From assembly GCF_900107205.1 (NCBI RefSeq), contig NZ_FNPC01000001.1, forward strand, positions 279,213-343,212: a stretch of DNA of 64,000 bases, in the 5' to 3' direction. The notes below the pieces were generated by a model, which saw nothing but the letters and a program-made list of their open reading frames with translations, was not told the origin of the DNA and made no database searches. Shown here piece after piece: positions 9,223 to 17,400 of the stretch. Each line of letters begins with the position of its first letter. Within the stretch, counting starts at the first letter, position 1. Both the position numbers and the translations under genes were made by a program. Origin of the DNA: Halopenitus persicus. Lineage in GTDB: Archaea; Halobacteriota; Halobacteria; Halobacteriales; Haloferacaceae.

Positions 9223-10329
9223 TTATGCGTACGTATCCGGTTCCTCGGGTTCCGGATCGCGTCGGAGGCTTCCGACACAGCAGTGGATACTCCCACTATT
9301 TCGCGGTCGAACCAGGCTCTCGACGTTGACTTCCACCACCTCGAGGCCGATCGATTCGAACCACCTCGTCGCCTCCGGATACTGATCCGTGGTGAGCAGT
9401 TTCCCTGGCTCCAGCACGACTCCCGTGTTTGGTCCACGCGTGAATGCCCGAACCTGATCACGAACCAGGTGCTCCGGCGGCTCGATGAAGTTCCAGTCCA
9501 TCTCGGATTTCATCCATTCGACCAGATGAGGATCGTACCACTCCTCCTTGCCGATGCTGGTATGGCGATCGACCATCGCATACGGGATGTTCCCTTTCGT
9601 TTCCCCGTATCCCGACTGAATCCGAATGTCCACCTCGGGGTCCTGTGATTTGATGATGTTCGCCAGTTGCTGGTGTCCCGCCTCGTTTGCACGCATCACC
9701 TCCGGTTCGGACGTGTTTTCCCGAGGAACGTGGACTTCAATAAACGCGTGTTTCTCGTCGAACCATCCGCATGTCCCTCCTTCAACCATCCCTTTCCCAG
9801 TGATCATTCCGACGACCGGAATGTCGTTCTTGGCCAGGGTTTTGTACGTCGGGACCTCCTCACCCCGTCGCACGTTATCGTACATACGGAGGATAACGTG
9901 CCCGTATACGGCAGGCTGTGCGACGTCATCACAATAAATCGACTTGACCTGGTACGGCGGATCGTTCGGGTCCGGCTCACGGGTGATGACGTCCACCCCC
10001 TCCGCCTCAAGGGTATCCTTCAGATTGTAGTGGTGTTCCACCATCTCGTCGAGATCCGGCTGCTCCCGCATACGCCACGCCGCAAGGCTGGATTCGTGGG
10101 GCTCCCAGGGGGTCTCCTCGCCGACCTGGAGCATCTCTTCGCCCGGTTTGTGCAGGAGTGCGGTTCTGAGCTTCCCGACCGTGGTGTTCGCCTTCCACTT
10201 TTCACCCCAGAGTTCGGGCATTTCATCCTCGAAGTCCGAGAGCACCTGTGGGTGAAGCGACTTGTACATCTCATCGACTGACTCTCCGAACTCTTCGTCA
10301 TCGTCCGCAGTGATCTCTGTCCCCGCCAT
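9223..10329 (-). CDS. Arginine deiminase/amidinotransferase-superfamily enzyme
   Basis: 368 residues with the pentein fold signs. These are KLRTALLHKPGEE at the N-terminus, ILRMYDNVRRGEE and GKGMVEGGTCGWFDEKHAF in the middle, and the C-terminal catalytic element GSIHCCVGSLRRD, whose first Cys follows the His as in agmatine deiminases and amidinotransferases. Such enzymes cleave or transfer guanidino or ureido groups. Start: the ATG at 10327-10329 (MAGTEITADDDEE) replaces a longer unlikely frame, because the protein then begins with an acidic haloarchaeal-style N-terminus. Next to a polyamine-type importer it suggests use of an arginine, agmatine or guanidino compound. The exact substrate is unknown. 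Confidence 0.85.
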   Translation of the reverse strand: MAGTEITADDDEEFGESVDEMYKSLHPQVLSDFEDEMPELWGEKWKANTTVGKLRTALLHKPGEEMLQVGEETPWEPHESSLAAWRMREQPDLDEMVEHHYNLKDTLEAEGVDVITREPDPNDPPYQVKSIYCDDVAQPAVYGHVILRMYDNVRRGEEVPTYKTLAKNDIPVVGMITGKGMVEGGTCGWFDEKHAFIEVHVPRENTSEPEVMRANEAGHQQLANIIKSQDPEVDIRIQSGYGETKGNIPYAMVDRHTSIGKEEWYDPHLVEWMKSEMDWNFIEPPEHLVRDQVRAFTRGPNTGVVLEPGKLLTTDQYPEATRWFESIGLEVVEVNVESLVRPRNSGSIHCCVGSLRRDPEPEEPDTYA

Positions 10330-10967
10330 AGTTCTATTGGGTTGCACCCATACAACAAACAGCATATGCCATAGTATAAAAATATTTGGCAACCTTGGAT
10401 GGATAACCCGTGCCGGTAGAGTACCATCGCAGTCAACTCGTTGTCCCCACGTTTCCGAAGGCGACGGTGGATTTCGCGGATCACAGACGCTCACCCAGGC
10501 ACGATGGTTACAGCAGCAGTGCACGGAGTCCTTGTGGAGGTTTTCGTATTCGAGATCAGTCACAGACTTCGTCGGTTGCTAGTGGTTCGTCGAGTCACCT
10601 GCGTGCCGTTCCCCCGCACCGTGGTTCTGCAAGTAATCAAGCCACGAATCGTCGATGCCTTCGGCGACCACCGGGTCAAATTATTAGTTCGATTGAACGA
10701 ACCGCTTGTCGGAATTCATCCATTTGGTGAGTTTCTCTCTCGAAAACTATTAAATAATAATCCATCACGGTCTCTGAAATTACACTACTAGATTAGTAAT
10801 TCACACGGGATGACTACGAGAGGCTAAAATCGAGTTTTTCTTTGGGATTCACTTCTCTATCTGAGATGCACACCGAAATTGAAGACAACCCAGTTATTTC
10901 CATCCGTGCGTATATATGCCGTTCGGAAGAGAAAAACTATTAAAAATAGAGCCGATATCATTGGTCA
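10330..10967. other. Long intergenic region between amidinohydrolase-fold gene and IclR gene
   Basis: About 640 bases with divergent promoters at the ends. A TATA-like TATTTTTATAC lies at the left (minus strand), and ACTATTAAAAATAG at 10937-10950 is placed about 25 bases before the IclR start. The middle is GC-richer. On the minus strand near 10590-10690 it can be read as about 33 codons of plausible haloarchaeal protein that lack a start, possibly a gene remnant. No RNA gene is recognised. Confidence 0.5.
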
Positions 10968-11777
10968 ATGCCTACTGATCACAATGATAATATACTAGAC
11001 ACGACACAGCGCTCTCTAGATATCGTTGAGTTTATTCAAGACCAAAATGGCGCAACGATGGCAGATATCACTGCCGAGCTGGATCTGGTAAAGAGTACCA
11101 CCTACAAACATCTTCAAACACTGAGACATAACGGATACGTAGTCAAAGAGGGGGAACAGTACCACATCGGATTGAAATTCTACAACCTCGGCGGATACGC
11201 TCGAAGTAGGAAGAAACAGCACAAACTCGCAATAGAAACCACCCGAGAACTAGCCAACGAAACACGCGAAGAGGTCGATATGGTTGTCGAAAACGATGGA
11301 CGGGGATTGATTCTCGAGGAGTCCTATCATCCGGAACACCGATATGCAGCAAGTGATGGAGGAATGGGTAACCAGGAGTATCACTCCGGAACCTATTATC
11401 ACCTTCATTGCACTGCATCGGGGAAAGCACTTCTTGCAACGATGTCGAAGGAACGGGTGAATGAGATCGTTGACCGATGGGGTCTCCCACGTCGGACGGA
11501 AAACACGATCACGTCAAAGACGGAACTATTTGATGAACTGAAGGACATTAAGCAGAGGGGGTTTGCGTATTCGGACGAGGAAGCCGTCGAGGGATTACGA
11601 GCGGTTGGACACCGCGTTAAGGGAGTAAGCGGGAACACGATCTGCGCCATTTCCTTGTTCGGGCCGAGCTATCGGATGACCGATACTCGGTTTCGAAAAG
11701 AGATCCCGAAAATACTGCGATCATCGGTTGAGACATTGGAGGAGAAGATCTTGAACGAGATGACTTCGGAGTATTGA
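10968..11777 (+). CDS. IclR-family transcriptional regulator
   Basis: 269 residues. An N-terminal winged helix-turn-helix (about 10-75: SLDIVEFIQDQNGATMADIT then VKSTTYKHLQTLRHNGYVV) is followed by the IclR effector domain, with HCTASGKALLATMS and FAYSDEEAVEGLRAVGHRV. A TATA-like ACTATTAAAAAT lies about 25 bases before the ATG, consistent with leaderless expression. It is divergent from the catabolic island and is the only regulator there, so it most likely senses the imported compound or a product and controls the island. Lower GC than the backbone agrees with shared acquisition. Confidence 0.9.
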   Translation: MPTDHNDNILDTTQRSLDIVEFIQDQNGATMADITAELDLVKSTTYKHLQTLRHNGYVVKEGEQYHIGLKFYNLGGYARSRKKQHKLAIETTRELANETREEVDMVVENDGRGLILEESYHPEHRYAASDGGMGNQEYHSGTYYHLHCTASGKALLATMSKERVNEIVDRWGLPRRTENTITSKTELFDELKDIKQRGFAYSDEEAVEGLRAVGHRVKGVSGNTICAISLFGPSYRMTDTRFRKEIPKILRSSVETLEEKILNEMTSEY

Positions 11778-12326
11778 TAAATTCTATATATAATATAAAT
11801 GATAAATAAAATTCCAATATATAACAAGTATATTAGTATTAGAATTATTTGTAACTCTAGATAAGAGATCGGAAGACTGCTGACGGAGGACGCGGATCTG
11901 AGAAATAATGTGTTGGTGAGACCGCGATCCGGCGCAAATCAGCCTCGACCAGTATCAAACTGGACTAAATACGCCGTCTAACGTGACACGGTTAAACTCG
12001 GATCAGTGGAGATGGCACCCCGAACTACGATGAACACGAAATTGAATTATGATATATAAATTAAACACCAATAACTATAAATTTAAATAAATATTATATA
12101 TCATAATAATCATAAGTTAATGTTTATGTAGAATTTGATACATTTTCCTACGCTATTCCCCCGCGGAGAGTCAAACCAGCGTCGAACGGGCCATCCATCC
12201 CACCGAAACGACCGACTCGAGCGCCTGGTGGCCGGTCCGTAACGCTGCTGGGCCGGATGTTCGTCTCGCTCGTCGGATATCACCCGGATTCGAGAAGAGA
12301 GTCCACAACTGAAGTCGTGGAAGTCG
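11778..12326. other. AT-rich intergenic stretch, no convincing gene
   Basis: About 550 bases following the IclR gene. Very AT-rich patches (11780-11860 and 12045-12125, with taaattaaacaccaataactataaatttaaa-type runs) flank a GC-richer centre. It forms the right edge of the low-GC island. No RNA gene, repeat family or conserved open frame was recognised. Confidence 0.5.
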
Positions 12327-12497
12327 TCACTCGGATTCCGGCGCGTCGTAGACGTCCGCGTGTCGGCGTCCGTCGAGCCGTCCCATCTCAAGGGCGATTT
12401 CGTGGCGTTCGGCGTCGCTCTCGGCTTCCTGATACCGCTCGTACAGCGTACGGACTTCGTCATCGATCACCGTCGAGGGATCGGTACTGGGCGCCAT
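12327..12497 (-). CDS. Short acidic protein of unknown function, 56 residues
   Basis: A 56-codon frame from the ATG at 12495-12497 to TGA, reading MAPSTDPSTVIDDEVRTLYE, a helical segment ending in EIALEMGRLDGR, then DVYDAPESE. It has strong G/C third-position bias, high Asp/Glu content and a helical middle, all typical of real haloarchaeal small proteins. The opposite-strand frames through here have arginine-rich nonsense composition. The function is unknown. It stands alone between the AT-rich gap and the cupin gene. Confidence 0.6.
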   Translation of the reverse strand: MAPSTDPSTVIDDEVRTLYERYQEAESDAERHEIALEMGRLDGRRHADVYDAPESE

Positions 12498-12734
12498 CTC
12501 TGTGTGGTGATTCCCGGCATATCATTTTGTCAATTATGTCGAGCACACGAACGGAAGTCGGTGACTGCAGTCCCCGTGTCGACCGCGGCTTCGTCGGTTT
12601 TCTGGCGGACCGTTTCGCAACTACTGGGATCCGTTTCGATGGCGATCGGCGCAAACACTTCGTCGCAACCACATATGAACCGTCCCCCCGCCGTGCAGTA
12701 CCTTATTCACGCATCCGACCCAAATCGAACCCGT

Positions 12735-13205
12735 ATGGAAACGATCGACGTTGCCGACCTCGGCGCCGAGGACAGCCCGCAGAACCGCGCCAGCGTCGCC
12801 GACGCCCTCGGGGCGACCGACTTCGCGATGAACTACTACGCGCTCGACCCCGGCGAGGCGTTCACCGCCGGGCTCCACGCGCACCTCGACCAGGAGGAGA
12901 CGTTCCTCGTCCTCGAGGGCGAGGCCACCTTCGAGACGGCCTCCGGCCCGACCGCCGAGACCGAGACGGTCACCGTCGGCGAGGGCCAGCTGGTCCGGTT
13001 CGCACCCGGCGAGTACCAGCAGGGCCGCAACGAGTCGGACGAGCCCCTCCGCGCCCTCGCGATGGGCACCCCCCAGGAGTCGACCGACGTCCGGATCGCC
13101 GGCCCCTGCGAGGCCTGCGGCGACAGCGACTACCTCGAGTTCGCGATGGTCGACGGCGCGCCCGGGGTCGAGTGTCCCGAGTGCGGGATGCAGACCGCGC
13201 TCTGA
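12735..13205 (+). CDS. Cupin domain protein with C-terminal zinc ribbon
   Basis: 156 residues. The cupin barrel covers about 30-115: AGLHAHLDQEETFLVLEGEA is the metal-binding motif 1 and VRFAPGEYQQGRN is motif 2. The tail (about 125-156) has CEACGDSDY and then CPECGMQTAL, a four-cysteine zinc ribbon of rubredoxin spacing. The ATG at 12735 (METIDVADLGAED) is preferred over the longer open frame because the haloarchaeal composition begins there. It could be a metal- or ligand-sensing or isomerase protein. Cupins fused to a ribbon are common in haloarchaea but uncharacterised. Confidence 0.85.
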   Translation: METIDVADLGAEDSPQNRASVADALGATDFAMNYYALDPGEAFTAGLHAHLDQEETFLVLEGEATFETASGPTAETETVTVGEGQLVRFAPGEYQQGRNESDEPLRALAMGTPQESTDVRIAGPCEACGDSDYLEFAMVDGAPGVECPECGMQTAL

Positions 13206-13232
13206 GGGTCGCGACGCGACCGACCTGCTGAC

Positions 13233-14426
13233 TCACCCTCGTTCGTCCGGAGCGAGGATCCAGGGCTTCTCGTCGGGGTCGTACTCGGCCATCGCGCCGC
13301 TGTGGCTCCGCGTCTCCGACGCCAGGACCCCGACGTGTTTGAGCTGCTGGACGAAGTTGAACAGGACGTTGTTCCGGACGACGTCCCGCCAGACGTCCGG
13401 GTCCGCGTAGATCCGGGCCGTCTCGCCGCGCTCGATCAGCTCGCGGGCGCGCTCGGCGCCGCGGGTCGTACAGACCGCGCTTAAAAACACGTTCGGGTAC
13501 TCGCGGACCAGCCGCTCGAGGAGGTCGAGGAAGTGCACCCGCGGGCCCTCGGCGCGCAGCGCCTCGAGCAGCAGCCCGAACTCGGGGTGCCGCGCGAACG
13601 CGTTCCGCAACAGGATCGCCAGCGGCGGATGCGTCTCGACGACGGTGCTCCCCCGCGTCTCCCGCTTGATCGCCCACAGCTCGTCGAGGTCCGCGACGCC
13701 GTAGCCCCGGAGGACCGTCGCCGACAGCTCGCCCTGGTCGGTGAGGCGACACGGCGATCCGGCCGCCAGCAGGCCGAGCGTCCGCGCGCTCGCGACCGCC
13801 GCGTCCCCCGCGCCGAAGCTATACTCGTCGGCGAGCCGCTCGACGAGCTCGTCCCGCGGCGTCGGTCCCGCACCATCCAGCCCGACCACGGGCGCGAGGT
13901 AGTTCAGCGGCTGCGCGAGCGTCAGCGTGGTGACGTCCCCGCCGAACTCGCCGCCCCGGAGCCGCAGCGACAGCTGTCCCTCGACGTCGGCCACCTCGGT
14001 GCTCGTCTCCGCCCGCGGGGGCGCCCGCCAGGCGCTCACGCCGTCCTCGCGGACGCCGATGACGCCAACCCCCTTCGACCGCAGCAGCGACGCGTGCGAG
14101 TCGACGGCGGTCGCGTCCCCCGCGAGGTAGGAGACGTGCGCGCCCTCCTGGTAGGTGAGCGCCTGGCCGATGCCCCGGAGCAGCCCCGACGAGCCCTTCA
14201 CCTCGACCGCGAACACGCGATTGCGGTCCGTGAACCCGATCACGTCCGGGTACCGACCCCGGATGGTGATCGCGTGTCGGCGACACCGGTCCAACACGTC
14301 CGCGTACGTCTCGCTATGGGCCTCCGGGACGTGGACGAGCGGGTCGTAGTTCCGCTCCTCGAGCGCCGTGATGACGTGGTCGAACACCGCCGCCTCGTCC
14401 ATACGCGGAGCCTCGATCGCCGTCAT
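13233..14426 (-). CDS. PD-(D/E)XK nuclease-like protein of unknown function
   Basis: About 397 residues. The N-terminal part (about 1-130) shows a restriction-endonuclease-like core: a strand with D in YPDVIGFTDRN, then FAVEVKGS with the E-x-K pair, then an alpha helix GLLRGIGQALTYQEGAHVSYLAG. The remaining 260 residues are helical, ending in DEKPWILAPDERG, and are not recognised. The start could be MTAIEAPRM (14426) or the internal MDEAAVFDHV (14402). It faces away from the lipoprotein gene. Possible roles are DNA repair or defence, but no partner gene supports either. Confidence 0.7.
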   Translation of the reverse strand: MTAIEAPRMDEAAVFDHVITALEERNYDPLVHVPEAHSETYADVLDRCRRHAITIRGRYPDVIGFTDRNRVFAVEVKGSSGLLRGIGQALTYQEGAHVSYLAGDATAVDSHASLLRSKGVGVIGVREDGVSAWRAPPRAETSTEVADVEGQLSLRLRGGEFGGDVTTLTLAQPLNYLAPVVGLDGAGPTPRDELVERLADEYSFGAGDAAVASARTLGLLAAGSPCRLTDQGELSATVLRGYGVADLDELWAIKRETRGSTVVETHPPLAILLRNAFARHPEFGLLLEALRAEGPRVHFLDLLERLVREYPNVFLSAVCTTRGAERARELIERGETARIYADPDVWRDVVRNNVLFNFVQQLKHVGVLASETRSHSGAMAEYDPDEKPWILAPDERG

Positions 14427-14457
14427 CAAGAAGCTACCGTCGTTCCGGGTGTCCGGT

Positions 14458-14511
14458 CCACACCGACCGTCTCCGTGGCTCCACACCGACCGTCTCCGTG
14501 GCTCCACACCG
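14458..14511. repeat. 23-bp tandem repeat, 2.3 copies
   Basis: The unit CCACACCGACCGTCTCCGTGGCT is present at 14458-14480 and 14481-14503 without mismatch, followed by CCACACCG (14504-14511). It sits in the divergent promoter region between the nuclease-like gene and the beta-propeller lipoprotein, so copy number could shift promoter spacing. Confidence 0.85.
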
Positions 14512-14572
14512 CCGCCTCCATCAGCCCGTATCGAGCACAACGCACTTCCGACCGGGGACTGAATCCGGAACG

Positions 14573-15826
14573 ATGTCCGCCCCTGACGACCCTCCATCCG
14601 GTGACGTTCCGGCGTCCCGCCGCGCGTTCCTCGCCGCGGTCGGGACCGGAGCCGCCGCCGGGCTCGCCGGCTGCAGCGCCCTCCAACCCGACGACGAGCC
14701 GGCCCCGTACCACCACGGCGACTGGCGCACCTTCGGCGCCGGCCCGCGGAACCACAACCGCGTCGACGGCGGGACCCCGGAACCCGTCGGATTCGATCGC
14801 CTCGCACCCGGCGACTGGACGCACGTCCCGCCGGTCGTCCAGGACGGCACGGTCTATTTCGCCGCCGGCCGCGAGGTCCGCGCGCTCTCGCCCGCCGCCG
14901 CGGTCCCGGATCGCGAGGCGTGGTCGCAGTCGCTGAACGCCGAGGTCTCCGGCGCTCCCGCCCTCGATCCGGATCGGGACCGGCTCTACGTCCCGACACG
15001 GACCGTTCGAACGACCGACGCGCCGGACCCCGCGCCGGCGTCCCTGACCGCGCTCTCGATGCGCGACGGGGCGCTCGCCGGGTCGGTCCGCGTCGGCGAC
15101 CGCGCGACCTACGGCGTCACCGTGGCCGACGGCGACTGCTACGTGCGCAGCGCCACCGCCTGCGTCAGGCTCGACCCCGACGGGGGCGAGCGCTGGCGGC
15201 GCCCGCTCGATCCTCTCATCTACGACGAGTACAACCTCGGCGACTCCACCGCGACGCAGATCGCGCCGGCGGTCGCCGGCGACGCCGTCTTCGTTCCCGA
15301 CCGCGACGCGCTCGTGTGCATCGACCGCGAGCGCGGGACCGAACGCTGGCGCGTCCCCGTGGACACGCCCTACGCGGCCGCAGTCGTCGACCCGGGCGGC
15401 GTGATCCAGACCGGCTGGCGGGAGACCGTCGCGGTCGATCTCGCGGGCGAGGTTCGCTGGCGGCGCGACCTCCACAGCCGGGCCCCGGTCGCGGTCGGCG
15501 ACGGCGACGTCTACGTCGCCGCACACGACCTCCACGAGCTGGATCCGGCCTCCGGCGAGACGACCTGGCAGGCGCACCTCCCGAGCGAGGGGACCGCCGC
15601 GCCCGTGGTGACCGACGACGACGTGCTCGTCGCCAGCGGCGACCTCCGCGCGTACCGCCGGGACCGGGACGGACTCCTCACGCCGGACCGCGTCCGGTGG
15701 CGGTACGACGGCGTCCACGCGACGACGTACGCCTCCCCGGTGATCGCGGCCGGCCGCGTCCTCGTCGCGAGCCCCACCGGCCTGGTCGCGGTCCGCGCCG
15801 TCGACGCCCCGAACGGGAGCGAATGA
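14573..15826 (+). CDS. PQQ-type beta-propeller lipoprotein
   Basis: 417 residues. A Tat lipoprotein signal (SRRAFLAAVGTGAAAGLAGC) anchors it outside the membrane. The rest is a run of about seven PQQ/BamB-like blades with the typical pattern of W/R-pairs: TVYFAAGREVRALSPA, RLYVPT, CVRLDPDGGERW, VFVPDRDALVCIDRERGTERW, VYVAAHDLHELDPASGETTW, VLVASGDLRAY. Such haloarchaeal propeller lipoproteins have unknown roles; BamB-like scaffolding or binding of a substrate outside the cell is possible. The start ATG 14573 is chosen because it places the twin arginines about 17 residues in. Confidence 0.88.
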   Translation: MSAPDDPPSGDVPASRRAFLAAVGTGAAAGLAGCSALQPDDEPAPYHHGDWRTFGAGPRNHNRVDGGTPEPVGFDRLAPGDWTHVPPVVQDGTVYFAAGREVRALSPAAAVPDREAWSQSLNAEVSGAPALDPDRDRLYVPTRTVRTTDAPDPAPASLTALSMRDGALAGSVRVGDRATYGVTVADGDCYVRSATACVRLDPDGGERWRRPLDPLIYDEYNLGDSTATQIAPAVAGDAVFVPDRDALVCIDRERGTERWRVPVDTPYAAAVVDPGGVIQTGWRETVAVDLAGEVRWRRDLHSRAPVAVGDGDVYVAAHDLHELDPASGETTWQAHLPSEGTAAPVVTDDDVLVASGDLRAYRRDRDGLLTPDRVRWRYDGVHATTYASPVIAAGRVLVASPTGLVAVRAVDAPNGSE

Positions 15827-15872
15827 TCGGCCGGTTCCGGCCCGATCACGCCAGCCGCCGGTTCACCATTCG

Positions 15873-17216
15873 TCATCCCGATCGCCGCAACAACAGACCG
15901 CCGACGAGCCCGGCCAGGACGGCGATCCCGGCGAGTGCCGCGAACAGCACCGCCGGCGACCAGCGCGTCAGGATCGCGCCGGAAAGCGCCGAGCCGCCGG
16001 CGCCGACGCCGAAGATCGCGACGTAGGTCCAGCCGAACGAGAGCCCGCGCAGATCCCGCGGCACGTGTTTCGAGACGACCTCCTGGTTGACGGGCCCCTC
16101 GAGGAAGACGAAGAAGCCGAGCAGTCCGGAGACGACGAGGAGCGGCCCGGCGCCCGCGTTCGCCGCCGGCAGGAACGCGAGGGCAACGAGCACGAGGATC
16201 CCGAAGTTGGCGACGAGCACGCGCTCGGCGGGATACCGGTCGACGAGCCTCCCGCCGACGTACTGGCCGACGCCGCCGAGCAGGAGCAGCCCGGAGTAGA
16301 CGTACTGGCTCGGTTCGAGCGATCGCCCGCCGACCACGACCGGATCGAAGACGGCGACCCCGGCGAGCACGTCCGGGAGGAACGTGAACACGCCCCGATA
16401 ATAGAGCCCGTAGAGCCCTCCGATGACGAACACGAGGAGGAAGCCCCCGACGAACAGGCGCCGGGAGCCGGCCGCGAACTCCCGGAGGGTGCCGTCCACT
16501 TCCCGGTCGGCCGTCTCCGATTCGTCGGTCTCCCGGTCGGCCGTCCCCGATTCGTCGGTCTCCCGGTCGGCCGTCCCCGATTCGTCGGTCTCCCGGTCGG
16601 CCGTCCCCGATTCGTCGGTCTCCCGGTCGGCCGTCTCCCGGTCGTTCGTCGCGTCGCCCCCGGCCGTTTCGTCGAACTCCAGTCCGAGCGCGACCACGAC
16701 GGCGAGCGCCACGGGAACGACGAGGAGGGCGGCGACGGTGCGCCAGTCGAACGCCGCCAGCAGGATCGCGCCCAACAGGGGCCCGGTCGCGACGCCGACG
16801 TTCCCGGCCGCGCCGTGATAGGCGAAGGCCGTCCCCCGCTCCGTCGCGCCGCGGCTGATGAGCGAGAGCCCGGCGGGATGGTAGAGGCTGGCTGCGATCC
16901 CCCAGACGAGCAGGCCGACCGACAGCGTCGCCAGGTTCGGGGCGGCGCTCACGATCAGGAAGCCGCCGCCCATCCCCGCCATCGAGGCGACGACGAGGCG
17001 CTTGCCGCTGATCCGGTCCGAGAGGATGCCGCTCGGGAGCGCGCCGACGCCGGTGGCCGCGTAGCTCGCGCCGACGATCGCCCCGAGGAACGCCGGCGTC
17101 GTCGAGAAGGCGTCGAGCCAGACGACCACGAGGATCGGGATGACGAGCTCGTAGGTGTGGAAGGTCGCGTGTCCGAGCATCGTGAACCCGGTCAAGGCCC
17201 GATCGTTCCGGTTCAT
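15873..17216 (-). CDS. MFS transporter with repeat-expanded central loop
   Basis: 447 residues with about twelve hydrophobic helices in two halves. The first half contains LPSGILSDRISGKRLVVASM, the usual MFS loop between helices 2 and 3 (G-x3-D-R-x-G-x-R/K type). The second half has LGGVGQYVGGRLVDRY in the equivalent place. Between helices 6 and 7 lies an acidic cytoplasmic loop made of four or more copies of a ten-residue unit (DESGTADRET). The start MNRNDRALTG (17216) is chosen since upstream sequence is arginine-rich and overlaps the divergent gene. The substrate is unknown. Confidence 0.88.
   Translation of the reverse strand: MNRNDRALTGFTMLGHATFHTYELVIPILVVVWLDAFSTTPAFLGAIVGASYAATGVGALPSGILSDRISGKRLVVASMAGMGGGFLIVSAAPNLATLSVGLLVWGIAASLYHPAGLSLISRGATERGTAFAYHGAAGNVGVATGPLLGAILLAAFDWRTVAALLVVPVALAVVVALGLEFDETAGGDATNDRETADRETDESGTADRETDESGTADRETDESGTADRETDESETADREVDGTLREFAAGSRRLFVGGFLLVFVIGGLYGLYYRGVFTFLPDVLAGVAVFDPVVVGGRSLEPSQYVYSGLLLLGGVGQYVGGRLVDRYPAERVLVANFGILVLVALAFLPAANAGAGPLLVVSGLLGFFVFLEGPVNQEVVSKHVPRDLRGLSFGWTYVAIFGVGAGGSALSGAILTRWSPAVLFAALAGIAVLAGLVGGLLLRRSG
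16501..16634. repeat. 30-bp coding tandem repeat in MFS gene
   Basis: The 30-bp unit runs in four copies (16501-16530, 16531-16560, 16561-16590, 16591-16620) plus a partial copy to about 16634. Copies 2-4 are identical and copy 1 differs by one base. Read on the minus strand it gives the ten-residue unit DESGTADRET. Because 30 is a multiple of 3, gain or loss of copies keeps the frame. Confidence 0.95.
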
Positions 17217-17400
17217 CCGGTGAGTCGTCCGATCCCTCACCCAGGGGCGTGCTAAAGCTATCGCCGACTCCCGACGGTCGCCGGGGCGATACACGCCGCC
17301 CGCACCGACACGCGTCGCTCGCGTCGCTCGCGCCGGTTGACCGCCGCGTCGCGAACACGTTCGGGGGAAGGTCCGCGGGGACGGAACGAGAACGCGGCGT

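Noticed and set aside
10441-10791. 116-codon plus-strand frame upstream of the IclR gene
   Set aside because: Its codon bias is poor and its end runs into AT-rich promoter DNA. The minus strand here reads better but lacks a start and has stops, so at most it is a remnant.
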